From Hofstenia miamia (lineage: Eukaryota > Xenacoelomorpha > Acoela), in contig SCFE01000058.1 in assembly GCA_004352715.1 (NCBI GenBank), forward strand, positions 1,786,826-1,850,825: 64,000 bases of DNA, read 5' to 3'. The notes beneath the pieces were generated by a model. The model searched no databases, was not told the DNA's origin, and was given only the letters and a program-made list of their open reading frames with translations. Of this stretch, positions 13,726-24,864 are shown in pieces (positions within the stretch are counted from its first letter, which is position 1; each line of letters begins with the position of its first letter). A program made the position numbers and the translations under genes.

Positions 13726-13920
13726 CATTAGGTCAGCAAAAGCCAATGAAACAATGAAGTAATTGGTAACACTTCGCAAATAACTTTCTTTGTAAACAGC
13801 TAGTATGACTAAACTATTGCCAAACACAGTGGCAAAGCTAATAATTGCTAAAATCGTTCCCAGACATATTTGTTCAATTCTTTGAACATCGATAGCTATC
13901 TCATTTTCACTTCGATTCAT
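13726..13920 (-). CDS. Aminergic-type class A GPCR, N-terminal exon (TM1-TM2)
   Basis: The minus-strand exon encodes the start of a rhodopsin-family receptor. From the ATG at 13920 (MNRSENE) there is a short N-terminus with an N-glycosylation sequon (Asn-Arg-Ser). TM1 follows with GTILAIISFATVFGNSLVIL, carrying the GN of position 1.50. The first intracellular loop is YKESYLRSVTN, and TM2 begins YFIVSLAFADLM with the conserved LAxAD aspartate. This pattern (V-T-N-Y-F-I-V-S-L-A-x-A-D) is typical of biogenic amine receptors, most like dopamine or octopamine types. The exon ends in phase 0 at ATG, followed by a consensus donor GTAAGT at 13725. The open frame extends upstream to about 13980, but only from a TTG, so the start could be the ATG at 13920 or an upstream exon. 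The remaining exons were not found. Subtype is undetermined. Confidence 0.85.
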
Positions 13921-13989
13921 TTTTACAAAATATGAATTTTCAGATGCGACACCTAGCGAGCATATAGCGCAAATATCCAATAGAAAAAA

Positions 13990-16181
13990 ATTTGAATTAA
14001 AAAATAAATAAATGTTGGGGGATTAATATATTTTTTGGAAAGTCGAAAAATTATTTTTACTAAATAAACTTGTGACAATCTTTATATCTAAATTGCATGT
14101 GAAGAAATTATCCCAATTTATTTAACCAATTTTCAAATATATTTTATGATTATTGGCAAATTTGAGTATCTTGGATACCCAACAACAGAAGAGATTTGCG
14201 AATTCGACTCAAGAACATTGGACAACATCCAACCGCATTATATTAGACAAATGGTTGTAACCATTGCCAGGGATGTATGCGTACTTCAATTTTCATCTCA
14301 ACCCAGGTCCACAAAAACTAGGCCCGAAATCAGTACAGGCTCATACTTCTGAATAACTCATAAATATTATCTGAAAATAGCACTAGTTGAATTCTTCTTA
14401 CACTACTAATTAAAAATATTTTTACCAAACAACACATTCCTACAATATGCCAGTGACATTGCATCATGGTGAGCATGAGGGGCTTGCCGAATTTTTTAAT
14501 CATTTCTGTGTCTTGCTATCCTTGCAATTTTTTTCAAGACTTTCGTAAGAATTTTTATGTACTACACTGTGAATTCTTGTCAAAACTTTTATCACAATTT
14601 TTGTGAGCTATCTGATATCCAATAAATTTTCTTAAAACAAAAATCTGCACAGGCGTTTAGAAAAAACCGCCAGTATTGCACCTGCTTAATTTATGGAAAA
14701 TCATTGCGAAACATCTATAATTTCATGCAAAACTCCATACTAAGTACATTTAACCGTCAGTTGGTAACATAATCCTGTTATGCTCCAATAAAAAACTATA
14801 AAATTTCCATAGAGGCTCATACTGTTAGACTCTCAATTTTTTCGGTTTCCGAAGCTCCCCACAATTTAAAGAAAAAAGGCATAAACATTACGAAAATATT
14901 GTTTCATTTATATAACCGAAAACTGCCTATGTTTTTCAAAAGACAATTCGCTTTTACACTTTTGCACTTAATTTTCTGCAAGCCTTTTTATGAAACTTGG
15001 AAATTCTAAATTTCCACTAAAATTTCTACTAAAATGTATTGCTGTTCTGAAGAATTTGGAAAGAGTCACTATTTAAATTAAAGACTTAAATCTTCTCAAA
15101 TACTAATTTGCAGCTATTCGGGGGCTCTGAAGACAATGAGAGGAACAACTATCCTGAAATGTTTCTGTTTTTGTAGATAGACCACCCAAACCCATTGAGG
15201 CATGCGTGCTTAGAAACAAAAATGAAAGAGTTACAGTATTTCTCAGTAAACAATAAAAGTTTCAAAAATTCAAAGATTGATTTAGGAAAATATGATTTTC
15301 GAGCTTATGGTAATTATCTCTCTTAATGGCATCCAATAACTAATTTTTGATGATTTGAACCAACTCATCCAAGCCCATTAACATCTGGAGTCACGAAAAA
15401 TTGAGTGGTACCCAATAAACTCTCAAAATACTGTAAAAATATAATGTTAAAAATACATTTCACCATCTTAGCATTAATATATTTTTATTCTTTGCCGAAT
15501 ATTTTATGGTTCATCGGTAATAATTCAATTATTGAATATCTGACAAGACATTCCGCCATACCTCCTCCTTGCATACACTCTTAGATGTAGTCGAATTGCA
15601 TTAATTTTAAAGCCTCGCGAAATAGTGATAAAAAGCGAATTCACCTGTCAGTTTCTAGAGTTGTTGAAAATAAAAATCACGTATCCATCGTTAATTGGAT
15701 TAAACGATATTATTTGTTATTTTTAATATAAAGCACTTTTATACGTTGTTAGTGTTTCCTCAGGCTAATAATGAAAGTGCAACCCTCATTATCCACTGAC
15801 CGACTTCATCAATCATTCAGAACTAGCGGAAAAACTTGAAAGCAAATCCAGCCGTTCGCAGCCAACCAATTACGGCCAATGGGGGTATTTGTAAATTGCA
15901 CCTGCTCTGTCAGTTAACCAGCATATCGCTTATGGATTTTATTTGGCAATTTTAGACTACTTTCCAACTTCCTCATAAGTTGGTTGATTTGCTTCATGAA
16001 CACACTTGTTATTAATGCGGGCATTTTTTTAGTAAATTATATTTTACAACACATTTTCTTATAAATTCTATACCCTTCATTGCATTTGGATTTATTTGCG
16101 TGAACTACTTAATAGTAATTTTTTTGAAATTTTGATTCTCTTTTCGGATTATCTTTTCCAATACTTAGGTCCAAGCTCGGC

Positions 16182-16182
<1 letters not shown>
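13990..16182. other. AT-rich region upstream of the GPCR exon, no gene recognised
   Basis: A possible promoter or upstream exon of the receptor would lie here, but no motif decides it. A frame near 14280-14345 contains HLNPGPQK, reminiscent of the 2A-like motif seen in LINEs, with no further support. Nothing else was recognised. Confidence 0.5.
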
Positions 16183-16214
<32 letters not shown>

Positions 16215-16691
16215 NNNNNNNNNNNNNNNNNNNNNNNNNNNNNNNNNNNNNNNNNNNNNNNNNNNNNNNNNNNNNNNNNNNNNNNNNNNNNNNNNNNNNN
16301 NNNNNNNNNNNNNNNNNNNNNNNNNNNNNNNNNNNNNNNNNNNNNNNNNNNNNNNNNNNNNNNNNNNNNNNNNNNNNNNNNNNNNNNNNNNNNNNNNNNN
16401 NNNNNNNNNNNNNNNNNNNNNNNNNNNNNNNNNNNNNNNNNNNNNNNNNNNNNNNNNNNNNNNNNNNNNNNNNNNNNNNNNNNNNNNNNNNNNNNNNNNN
16501 NNNNNNNNNNNNNNNNNNNNNNNNNNNNNNNNNNNNNNNNNNNNNNNNNNNNNNNNNNNNNNNNNNNNNNNNNNNNNNNNNNNNNNNNNNNNNNNNNNNN
16601 NNNNNNNNNNNNNNNNNNNNNNNNNNNNNNNNNNNNNNNNNNNNNNNNNNNNNNNNNNNNNNNNNNNNNNNNNNNNNNNNNNNNNNNNNNN
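16183..16691. repeat. (TA)n tract with assembly gap 16215-16691
   Basis: A TA tract enters the gap from the left. The gap is left through a short TATATATA directly joined to Penelope coding sequence. Confidence 0.9.
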
Positions 16692-17325
16692 TATATATAA
16701 ACTAAGGAGGAAACTAAATTTTTTGGGATTTGATCTTTATTTAGAAACATATCTTTTGTTTTATATGATGTCAATATTGGAATGATCTTTGTTCTTTTTA
16801 ATTTTGTATTCATTATTCTAATTTTTTTCTTTAAATTTTTTACTTGGTTTTCTATATAGGGAAGCTTTAAATAAACATCAGTCTTGGTTTCATCAATGCT
16901 TTTTTCGGGAATGTGCATAGTGGTGTCATTTGAAAATAATGCAATAGAATATTTCTTGATCAATTTGTGAGGGTAACCGTTACTTTCTAAAATGTTAAAA
17001 ATTTTGTTAGCTGCAGATGTTAGATGTTGGTAATTTGAAGATATCATTTTTACTCTATTAAATAAGGCCTTGATTGTATTGATTTTGTAGGATATGTTGC
17101 AATTTGAAGTATACGGGATGTATAATCCTGAATTTGTCTCCTTGATGTGCCAACTTGTCTCATATTTACTATTTAAATTGTGTATGCAGACATCAAGAAA
17201 ATTTATTTTATGGTCTTTTTGAAATTCCATAGTAAATTGAATTTCCGGGACAATACTGTTAAGATATTTGAGAAAAATGTCCGCTTCCCCTTTTTCTTGA
17301 AAAATTGCAAAAATGTCATCAACAA
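16692..17325 (-). mobile_element. Penelope-like element copy 1: RT C-terminal half
   Basis: The minus strand is open for about 210 codons of a Penelope-like (PLE) polyprotein. It starts at the RT active-site motif FVDDIFAIF. It continues through FLDVCIHNLNSKYET, GLYIPYTSNC, the thumb-region ESNGYPHKLIKKY and YLKLPYIENQV, and the linker KNLVSSLVYI that precedes the GIY-YIG endonuclease. It then runs into TATATA and the gap, so the endonuclease is not seen. Everything N-terminal of YVDD (RT motifs 1-4, including the first catalytic Asp) is absent. At 17325 the sequence flips to an inverted PLE 3' fragment. Absence of stops suggests recent activity of the family. Such elements move by target-primed reverse transcription. 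Confidence 0.92.
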
Positions 17326-17545
17326 AGATCAATTATTGAATAAACAACTAAGCATGATATCATTGAACTTATTTTAAGAGCATGCAATATTAAAACATAT
17401 AAAGTGTAGTCTATTGTAAATATATTTAGTTTTTTACCGCATATTTGTACTGATGATGTTTTATATAAACGAAACCGGTCTTTTTTTTCTTAGCGTCGAT
17501 GCTAAAAATGAATATGAAGAAGCTCAGTATAATCACTTCGAATTA
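17326..17545 (+). mobile_element. Inverted PLE 3'-end fragment at the 5' side of copy 1
   Basis: The + strand from about 17326 matches the 3' end of PLE copy 4 (minus strand, 44690-44880) almost base for base. It has the C-terminal codons TTKHDIIELILRACNIK, the stretch CCGCATATTTGTACTGATGATG and the terminus GAAACCGGTC. It therefore lies in the opposite orientation to the adjacent RT fragment. PLE insertions in other animals often carry such inverted flanking pieces. A (TA)n tract follows at about 17546. Confidence 0.85.
17450..17480 (+). ncRNA. Hammerhead-ribozyme-like core in a PLE terminal repeat
   Basis: The segment reads CTGATGA, one extra base, GTTT-loop-AAAC (a 4-bp stem II) and then GAAAC and CGGTC. 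CTGATGA and GAAA are the two conserved boxes of the hammerhead core, and a GTC triplet fits the cleavage site. PLE terminal repeats are known to carry minimal hammerheads. The extra base between CTGATGA and stem II and the tiny stem III mean activity is uncertain. Confidence 0.55.
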
Positions 17546-17566
17546 TATATATATATATATATATTA
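17546..17566. repeat. (TA)n tract at PLE end
   Basis: A TA tract directly beyond the PLE terminus, as at every other PLE end in this window. Confidence 0.8.
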
Positions 17567-19152
17567 AATTATTTTCTTTGCCAAAACAAGGTATTGTAGG
17601 ACCCAATCACGAGCCCATAGAAATTCTATCCATTTTTTGAAACAGTCGTTACATACAATTTGATCCTTTTTGTGAATAAAAAATAAATTTAATACAATCA
17701 AAAACTTATATCAAAGAATAATCAAATTATTATTTGACCTGAATTATCTTAGTGTTACCATGTGATAACGCTAGTATAATTGGCCACACTGCATTAAGAA
17801 ATATTCAAATTGCAATCTGTTGTATATTTTACTTTAAATTACTTTAGATCAATTATATGAAATGTTTAGTGACAATGGGCCTCCAGATCATCTCATAAAA
17901 TAATAATTCAGATCAATTATTACTGAAAATTAATAATACAAAACCTGATGAATCTATAAAAGAAACTTAAGCATCTTACTTATTGAAATTTCAGCCAATA
18001 TTTTGTAATACTTTTGCCCCAGCCCATTCTGGCTCTTCCCTGGATTGCTCTATCCGACCCATGTCAATTTTTGTTTCTGATTAGAACCGCATAGCTAGCC
18101 GACGGCAACTACCTAGATTCCGCCGCCGCTGATAAATCGGATCGTTGTCAATCTGTGTAAATCTTGACGGGTATGCACGTACAATCATTGCCATTGCCTC
18201 GACTGTCCCATCTTGTGAGAGAAAAATATATGGGCGTTAGTGCTATTTTTGAAAATGCTGCCTTTATTGTATGGCAGACTAGGACGCGAGCAAACCTGCC
18301 TGCAACGTGCGGGCTGTGGTTACTTGCCGTTGTTGAGTTTTTGACACAACAGGTCAGCAAAAGACTGCTGTGTTACACAACAGATGCAAAGCAACACAAC
18401 ACACCAGAATCATAAATTTATTCGTAAGATATTATTTAAAATATTGCCAAGTACTTCGCGATGTTTGTTACTTCCTATCTCATTTAATAACAAAATTTAG
18501 TGGTTTCAATTACAATAACCAAAAATGGTCATTAGATTAAATGTATTCGAAGACCTTATAAAAAAACGTATAACTACTTCAACAGCATTTCTCGTTAATT
18601 TTCATATTAAGTAAAGAAAATACTATAGAACAGAATATATAATGTATGATTCAAAAATACATGTAAGTATAAGAGATATAGTTTATGTTAATTTTTTATT
18701 TTTTGCTATCAATTATGAAATAATTTGCTATCATGCCAATCAGATTTAAACAACTCTGATGCGCAAGAAACAACAGGAACAAATACCAACATTTTATCAA
18801 GTACAATTAAATGAAAACAGCTAATAAGGTTAGAGCAAATTCCAACCTTATCCCACAGCAGCAAGATTTTCATATTCATTGTAACAAAAATTTGTTGAAA
18901 AGGACGTGCAAAAATTTGATAAAAGTGAATAGTCCAAAAGCTTAGTAAAGCTGTGTTAGTGAAAACGTATTGAAATTTTTGCTTTATCTAAATCTAAGCT
19001 GAGCAATGCAAAGTTTCTATTTGGAAAAAAAAGTTAGAGGTCAAATTTAGACTATTCATAATTCTTATGATGTATAAAAAATTCCGTTAATTTTACCAAG
19101 AATATTGTAAGTAGAGGCGGAACCATGGGACAGGAAATTGTCATATGACAGA
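17567..19152. other. No gene recognised; GC-richer patch at 18000-18420
   Basis: The patch at about 18000-18420 has open frames on both strands and words such as TTGACACAACAGG. Related words occur inverted near 20770-20830 (GTTGTGTTGTG, CAGCAAGCCTGCC). This may mark ends of one decayed DNA element, but the match is patchy and I do not call one. The rest is AT-rich with no signal. Confidence 0.45.
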
Positions 19153-19231
19153 TAGAGCCCGGCGGTATCAGACAAAATACCGTGGTATCGGTTCGGTATC
19201 GGCATGACTAAGAAAAATCAATAGTAAATTT

Positions 19232-19267
<36 letters not shown>

Positions 19268-19829
19268 CTATATCAATTAAATGACATTCTGGATTCCTAT
19301 GTAAAATGGAATTGTTTTGAAAATTTTGACTTTATTGCTTAAAACAGCCCTGTAATAATTACATTAATTAACATCACCAGTATATAAAATTTCTAAATGT
19401 ATACATGGTTTATGCAATGGGCATTTCGATCTCGAGCATAAACTAAAAAGATTTTAATGTTATAATTATGATTTTTGGACTGCAAAGAAATAAATGCATC
19501 TTAATCCGAATGGTCACATTTTGTAAATCTGATTTTTTAAGAAAAAATCTGTAAAGAACTCGTTTTTGTGAATTCATTTACGACAACAATTTTGTGCGCT
19601 AATCAGCAATATAATTGCAACTGCATAATTAATAGAATTTCCTTGTTAAAAAATGGCAAAATTTTCCAAACTACAATATTTACCCGCAAGCTTGAACACA
19701 ATACACATAGCCTGCTTTTAAATAAAATAGCGATCAATGTTTGAGGCAAAATACCGCAGTATCAGTATTTTTCGGTATTGTCAAAATACCGCGGTATCTG
19801 TTTCAGTATCAGAATACCGCCGGGTCCTA
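19153..19829. mobile_element. DNA element 'A', copy 1, with TAG..CCCGGCGGTAT ends
   Basis: The left end TAGAGCCCGGCGGTAT and the right end (reverse complement TAGGACCCGGCGGTAT) form terminal inverted repeats. They flank 677 bp with no coding capacity. The subterminal zones are packed with variants of AATACCGCGGTATC, a palindromic word occurring several times near each end, and a (TA)n tract lies at about 19234-19265. No clear target-site duplication was found. A second, interrupted copy of the right half is at 28650-29284. GC-rich ends in AT-rich DNA suggest a hAT-type non-autonomous element, but the superfamily is not proven. Confidence 0.75.
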
Positions 19830-20844
19830 ATTCCTGGCATGCAAAGGAACTGATCCAAAATTCCACTGGGAGTAATTAGGATAGGCACCAATAAAAATCT
19901 TGTGTTTTCATTGGAAGTGTTGAATGTTGTGTAATTGTCAGAGCAGGTACGTGAATCCCGCTCGATTGGGGGTGGTTGAGCACCCTGCTTATAGAGCCAG
20001 GTTCCTTGATTGTTTCAATAAACGATTCTTGAACTAAGATTTTTTGCTATCTGTGCAGATCATGACATGCCAATACTATTTTGTAACAAAAAATGAGAAA
20101 GCAAGGCTTTATCATGTTGCAAAAGATCTGATGCCTAAGGTTAAATTTTACATGGCAAGCTAAAATTTTCTGTTCAAGTGAGTATTAAGCTTTTCTAAAT
20201 GGATGCAGCGTTGCTGTATCTTAAACATATTTTAGCTCATCAAATTTTATCAGATGTTTGAGTTTTGCGCTGTCGTTTGGCTTTAAGGCGTACTAGCGGA
20301 GGGGGAGGGAGGTAAGGGGGAGTGAGATTTTCAAATGCTGCTTTTTGACTTGGAATTTAATTACGTATCAAAATTTGATACTTTTATCTCATTTAAATTG
20401 TGGAAGTTACTCGATGAAGCTATTCGCAGAAATGCGGTAAAATCATAAATATTCTACAATGTACTAAGCTTCTAGAGTGAATCGTCCCATAACAGCAATA
20501 TTTGTAAATCTAAAATTTGGCCAATAATATTTTTGAAAAATTATATGTTGATTTTGACTGTCAATATCAATAATACATGGGATTGTAATTCCTCCATTGA
20601 CATATGACATAAATAACGCAGTAGCTAGCTAGTTAAAAATTTGAAAATAAAAAAACATACCATGCCCAAATTTTTTGTATCAAATGCAAAATTGTAAATT
20701 TAATTACGCTGAATTTATATCACCCACACAACATGTTGGTTGTCCTTTGTACATAACATAACTTAAAATTTTACCCAGCGCAGCACATGTTGTGTTGTGT
20801 TATGTACTCGACACACAACAGCAAGCCTGCCAGTTGTGGTCTAG

Positions 20845-22235
20845 ACTTAAGCTTTAAAAAAATTTTCAACATTGCATTAAAGTGTGTTCCCCAATAGACT
20901 TACGCTTGCCCCAAGATTTTTAAATTTGGAGATAGACTTGGAGAAAATGATTTGTAAATGTGGAAAAACGGTTTTGTCCTTTAAAAACGACGCTAGGCTG
21001 CTTAAGGTTAATAGACTTATTACAACTTTAGAATGTGAATTTCGACTATATCGCTCGTCAAAGGGATATTTAGTTTTGAAGATATAAAGTATTTTGTCAA
21101 TATAATAACTGATAGGGTTTACTGGGTTCCTTATCCTACAACTGGTCCTATTAGGGCGTTTATGATAGTCATAGAAACTGAAATTTTTCACCAGAACATG
21201 AAAAATAATTAACTTGCATTTGAACAAAGTTATCTAGGACTTTCTAGTAGTACACAGAACTGTGAGATCTTTATAATATTTCAAATTCTATAAATCGATT
21301 TTGCCTTCTTGACAAATTTTCCTTAATGTTATTTTCTAAATTCCCTTGCTGATGAAAACATCGATTTTTTGTATGTAACCATAGCGCATATCAGAAACTA
21401 CTACTATGGCCGTGTGCTACATAAAACTTGCAAAAAATTATACGAATAATAGTTTTATAACTCCAAAATAAATTTGACTAAACACAAATATTTTTAAATC
21501 AGCGATGATAAATGCAAAATTTAATCTTAGAAAATTCGATTTGAACTGGAAATATCAAGTTGTTGCTTCAGCGAAAAACTATGGCTACAAATATAGACAT
21601 CTGACGTTTTGTTTGAAAACTTTTGAAAAGTTAAACAAAATTCAAATACAACTACAAGTAATTAAATTTTAAGTGACAATAAGATATTTAATTCCTTTAT
21701 ACGCATGCATATATATATGTAATTTATAATTATTAAAATAGAACAATACAAAGCGGAAAGCTTAGGAAATAAGGACAAATAAACATTTTCATATCCCTGA
21801 AGAAAATAAATTTTGAACAAATAGGCAAGTAAAAATTAATTTGTTAGAGAGAATTTTCATCTAACTACTTTGAATTCTTCATTTTTGCCATAACCATTCA
21901 ATTTTACAGGATACCTATATAATAGCTTTAACATCAAAAAGTAGAATTTGATGCTGCGCCATGAAAAAACGTGAGCAATTTTAAAAAGAGTCCTTTGTTC
22001 GGAAATTTAAAAGTTTTCCTTATTTAGAAATGAAAATTTTAATTAGTTTCCAAGTTCAAATCATAATTAACCTTAAACCGTCTAGCGTCCGTTTTAGAGG
22101 ACAAACCGTATTTCCACATTTACAAAGAATTTTCTCCAAGCCTATTTCCAAATTTGAAAATTTTGGGGCATGGGTAGGTCTATTGGGGAACATACATTAA
22201 TGCAGTGTTAAAAATTTCTATTAAAGCTTATTGCT
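20845..22235. repeat. Long inverted repeat (foldback-like), arms about 165 bp
   Basis: The left arm (20845-21010) and right arm (22070-22235, inverted) share the ordered words GCATTAA, GTTCCCCAATAGAC, TGCCCCAA, CTTGGAGAAAAT, TTTGTAAATGTGGAAA and TTAAGGTTAAT with moderate divergence. The 1.06-kb centre has no recognisable gene. Partial copies of the arm lie at 27030-27115 and of the AAGGTTAA end near 22600. It is probably a transposon family, though ends and target duplication are unclear. Confidence 0.7.
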
Positions 22236-22503
22236 ACGGCAGAGATTGTTGTATAGATTAACCAGCTTTCTTAAAAATTTTCGAATTTTTGAAAATGATA
22301 TACATTCTCCCATGCTTAGTGTTAATGTATTTNNNNNNNNNNNNNNNNNNNNNTGGGGAACATACATTAATGCAGTGTTAAAAATTTCTATTAAAGCTTA
22401 TTGCTACGGCAGAGATTGTTGTATAGATTAACCAGCTTTCTTAAAAATTTTCGAATTTTTGAAAATGATATACATTCTCCCATGCTTAGTGTTAATGTAT
22501 TTA
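22183..22503. repeat. Duplicated contig ends around gap 22333-22353
   Basis: The 150 bases before the gap (22183-22332) are repeated after it (22354-22503). Identical flanks around a short N run indicate overlapping contig ends that were scaffolded and not merged. Confidence 0.85.
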
Positions 22504-22509
22504 TAAGGC

Positions 22510-23680
22510 TTTGAGCTCCTGGAGGCAACAAAGAATTTTGACTGTTTCTTAATATGTGCAGGGATAGGAGCAAAGTCAGAGGTCACGGGGCCGAAGGCTG
22601 TTTAAGGTTAAATGAAGAATTCTATTTTTTTAAAAGTAGTAAGCTGTCACATAGAAGTTGTAAATTAATTGCCTTGGGAGTATGTTTTTTTGATTATCAA
22701 TGATAATTTCTTAAGATATATTTTTGGGTTAGTTCTTCTAGAATTTAACGTACTTTCCTCTGTAAAAACGACGCATGATTTCAGACTTGGAGAAAGTTTT
22801 GTGCATCGTAAAAATGAACAATTATTAAAAACAATGATCAAAGACCTTTTTTAAGTATATATACAGTACAAAAACTATAACTTATAGGAGATGCTGAGCC
22901 TGCTAAAAAGTTCTATGGTGTAGAAAACGATTTTATGGCTTATTCTTCCAAAATATATCACAAAAACATTGGCAAAAGATAATCGGAAAATGATTTTAAA
23001 ATATTTTCATCGCCCAAAAGTGTATACTGGAAAATGCTGGAATTGAAATTATCATTTGCTAATATATATCAAACCGAAAGGTAAGAATAATAATTATTCT
23101 TTCGACATCAACCTATAGATAAAAGGCTGGCATTTGAAAATTGGGGACACAAAAAGATAGATTACCCTAGGCAATTAGAAAAGGATTTGAGAGATGCACA
23201 GAACATTCAAAAATACACATTTTAGAATATTTTTGTCAAACTTGCATGGAGGAATATCAAAATGACTTTGATGTAAATGTGTTAGCAAGCTATTTGAAAT
23301 TCATCGCACATGGATCCTTTGTAGACCAATCCATCAAATATTTGGCGTTGAATAGAGATAAAATTTATTCGATCCACTTCAGCCCGGGCCCGATCCGGAG
23401 TGGATCCTTCGTTATATGGCCAATGTTCATCCCTATGGCTGCAGAAAGAATTTTTTTACTATGTTCTTGGCTCAATTATTTATTACAACTACTATAATAT
23501 ATTCATATATAAATTACATAGCATCTCTGTACTATGAAATTCTCTATTTAGGCCTTTCAGATTATTAGCTCAATGAGGTGATGTGTCACTAAGCTACAAT
23601 ATTTTGATAATTTTAAGGCAGCTTCTCCACAAGTATGTTCATTAAAACATCTTTGATGACTTCAAGACTGTTAACTAAAG
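22510..23680. other. No gene recognised
   Basis: AT-rich sequence with a short copy of the AAGGTTAA-type end near 22600 and a GC-rich palindromic patch (CCCGGGCCCGATCCGG) at about 23383-23400. The patch resembles the tip of a DNA element, but no partner end was found. Confidence 0.45.
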
Positions 23681-23689
23681 ACTATATTT

Positions 23690-23890
23690 TCTTTGGTATG
23701 TTAGGTTGTTTTAAATAGTGTTTCATTGTGCTGATTATATCATTCTTGAAGTCATTAATATCATTATCTTTTCTTAATTTCTCGTGAAATATTACATTTT
23801 GAATCATTTCTTCAGAATCTATATCAACTTTCAATTGATTAAATATATTTGGCCAGCTCATTTTTAAGCCATAAGATGACGCTTCTTGTT
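23690..23890 (-). mobile_element. PLE copy 2: inverted N-terminal fragment
   Basis: The minus strand encodes the N-terminal PLE region: RKQEASSYGLKMSWPNIF, then KNDIISTMKHYLKQPNIPKK. The same blocks in PLE copy 3 read SYGMKMSWPSHF and YCKQPKIPKKI. It lies head-to-head with the + strand C-terminal fragment that starts at about 23891. Confidence 0.85.
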
Positions 23891-24466
23891 TTCTTAGACA
23901 CTGAAATTGAACATAGAAATTTAAATTTTGAATCAAGACTTCATTTTAAGAAAACGAATACAGAACTATACATCCCTTTTACATCATATTGCGACAAGAA
24001 ATATAAAGTTAACACCATTAAGGCAATTTGTGACAGAATTATAAACCTATCATCTAATTATAAACTTATCACGTCTGCTTTTGATCAAGTTTTTGAAATA
24101 TTTTCTAAAAATTGTTATCCTCATAAATTAATTAAGGACGTTGTATCAAAGTGTTTATTACCTCCATCAAAAACTATTGAAAAAGTGAACCTACAAGTTA
24201 AAGAAATTTATTGGAAGTTACCATACATTCAATACCAAGTTACATCACTGAAGAAAAAATTGAAGATTATTAATAAAAATCTGAAAAATGTTAAGATACG
24301 ACCGATATTTAATCATACAAAACAGAGTATATATCTAAGAATAAAGATATAATTACAAAAGAACTTGTTTCATCAATTGTCTATTGATATAAATGTGACA
24401 ATTGCAATAAATTGTACATTGGTGAAACAGTTCGACAATTCGGAAAGAGAATAAAAGAGCATCTAA
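23891..24466 (+). mobile_element. PLE copy 2: RT C-terminal part and start of GIY-YIG endonuclease
   Basis: On the + strand the frame begins at FLDTEIEHRNLNFESR. It runs through ELYIPFTSYCDKKYKVNTIK, SKNCYPHKLIK, IYWKLPYIQYQV and the linker KELVSSIVY. After one stop it enters the endonuclease: YKCDNCNKLYIGETVRQFGK, with the CxxC pair and the GIY-YIG tyrosine/glycine, ending at RIKEHLK. There, TAA plus AGGTGTGTTC marks insertion of a Harbinger-like element. RT motifs 1-5 are missing. The 5' side is an inverted N-terminal piece. Likely a dead insertion. Confidence 0.92.
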
Positions 24467-24864
24467 AGGTGTGTTCCCACTATCGACTTTTATCAGCAGA
24501 TTTTAATCGAAAATGCAATTATTTTCGTTCACATTGGCGATTTTTTATCATCCGATTTTTTATCAGAAAAAGCGGAGTTGGAAGAGCGTTCAGACTATCG
24601 ATTTTTTATCAGATGATAAATTATCATCTTTTGATTGACAGTAAGAAAAACAACAACATCTGTTTATGGATTGGTTTGTCTTGGAATGTAAACAATGTTT
24701 ACATATTTTGAAGTTGAAATATTTCAACGACAATAATTTACGTTTTGGAAGTCTGTTCCCTACTTGAGAAGTAAGCAATTAGTTTCAAGTAGCTATTCGA
24801 CTAGTTTTAGTACCGTTCAGACTATCGACTTTTATCAGCTGATAAATTATCAGATGACAGTAAT
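24467..24864 (+). mobile_element. Harbinger-like element, left end, running into a gap
   Basis: The sequence AGGTGTGTTCCCACTATC starts directly after TAA (24464-24466) inside the PLE endonuclease. The start AGGTGTGTT matches one end of the Harbinger element at 61550-62453 (AGGTGTGTTTACAGC). Three direct copies of a motif like ACTATCGACTTTTATCAG lie at about 24480, 24595 and 24826, often followed by the palindrome TCAGCTGATAAATTATC. The right end lies in the gap 24865-25433. Confidence 0.6.

Noticed and set aside
13921-13980. Extension of the GPCR exon to a start at 13980
   Set aside because: The codon there is TTG. The nearest ATG in frame is at 13920, so the extension is unsupported except as part of an upstream-spliced exon.
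14285-14345. Second 2A-like motif (HLNPGPQK)
   Set aside because: Only NPGP is present, with no acidic residue before it and no endonuclease downstream. Chance is possible.
18320-20835. DNA transposon bounded by TTGCCGTTGT.. / ..CAGCAAGCCTGCC words
   Set aside because: The inverted similarity is patchy and broken, and no target duplication was seen.
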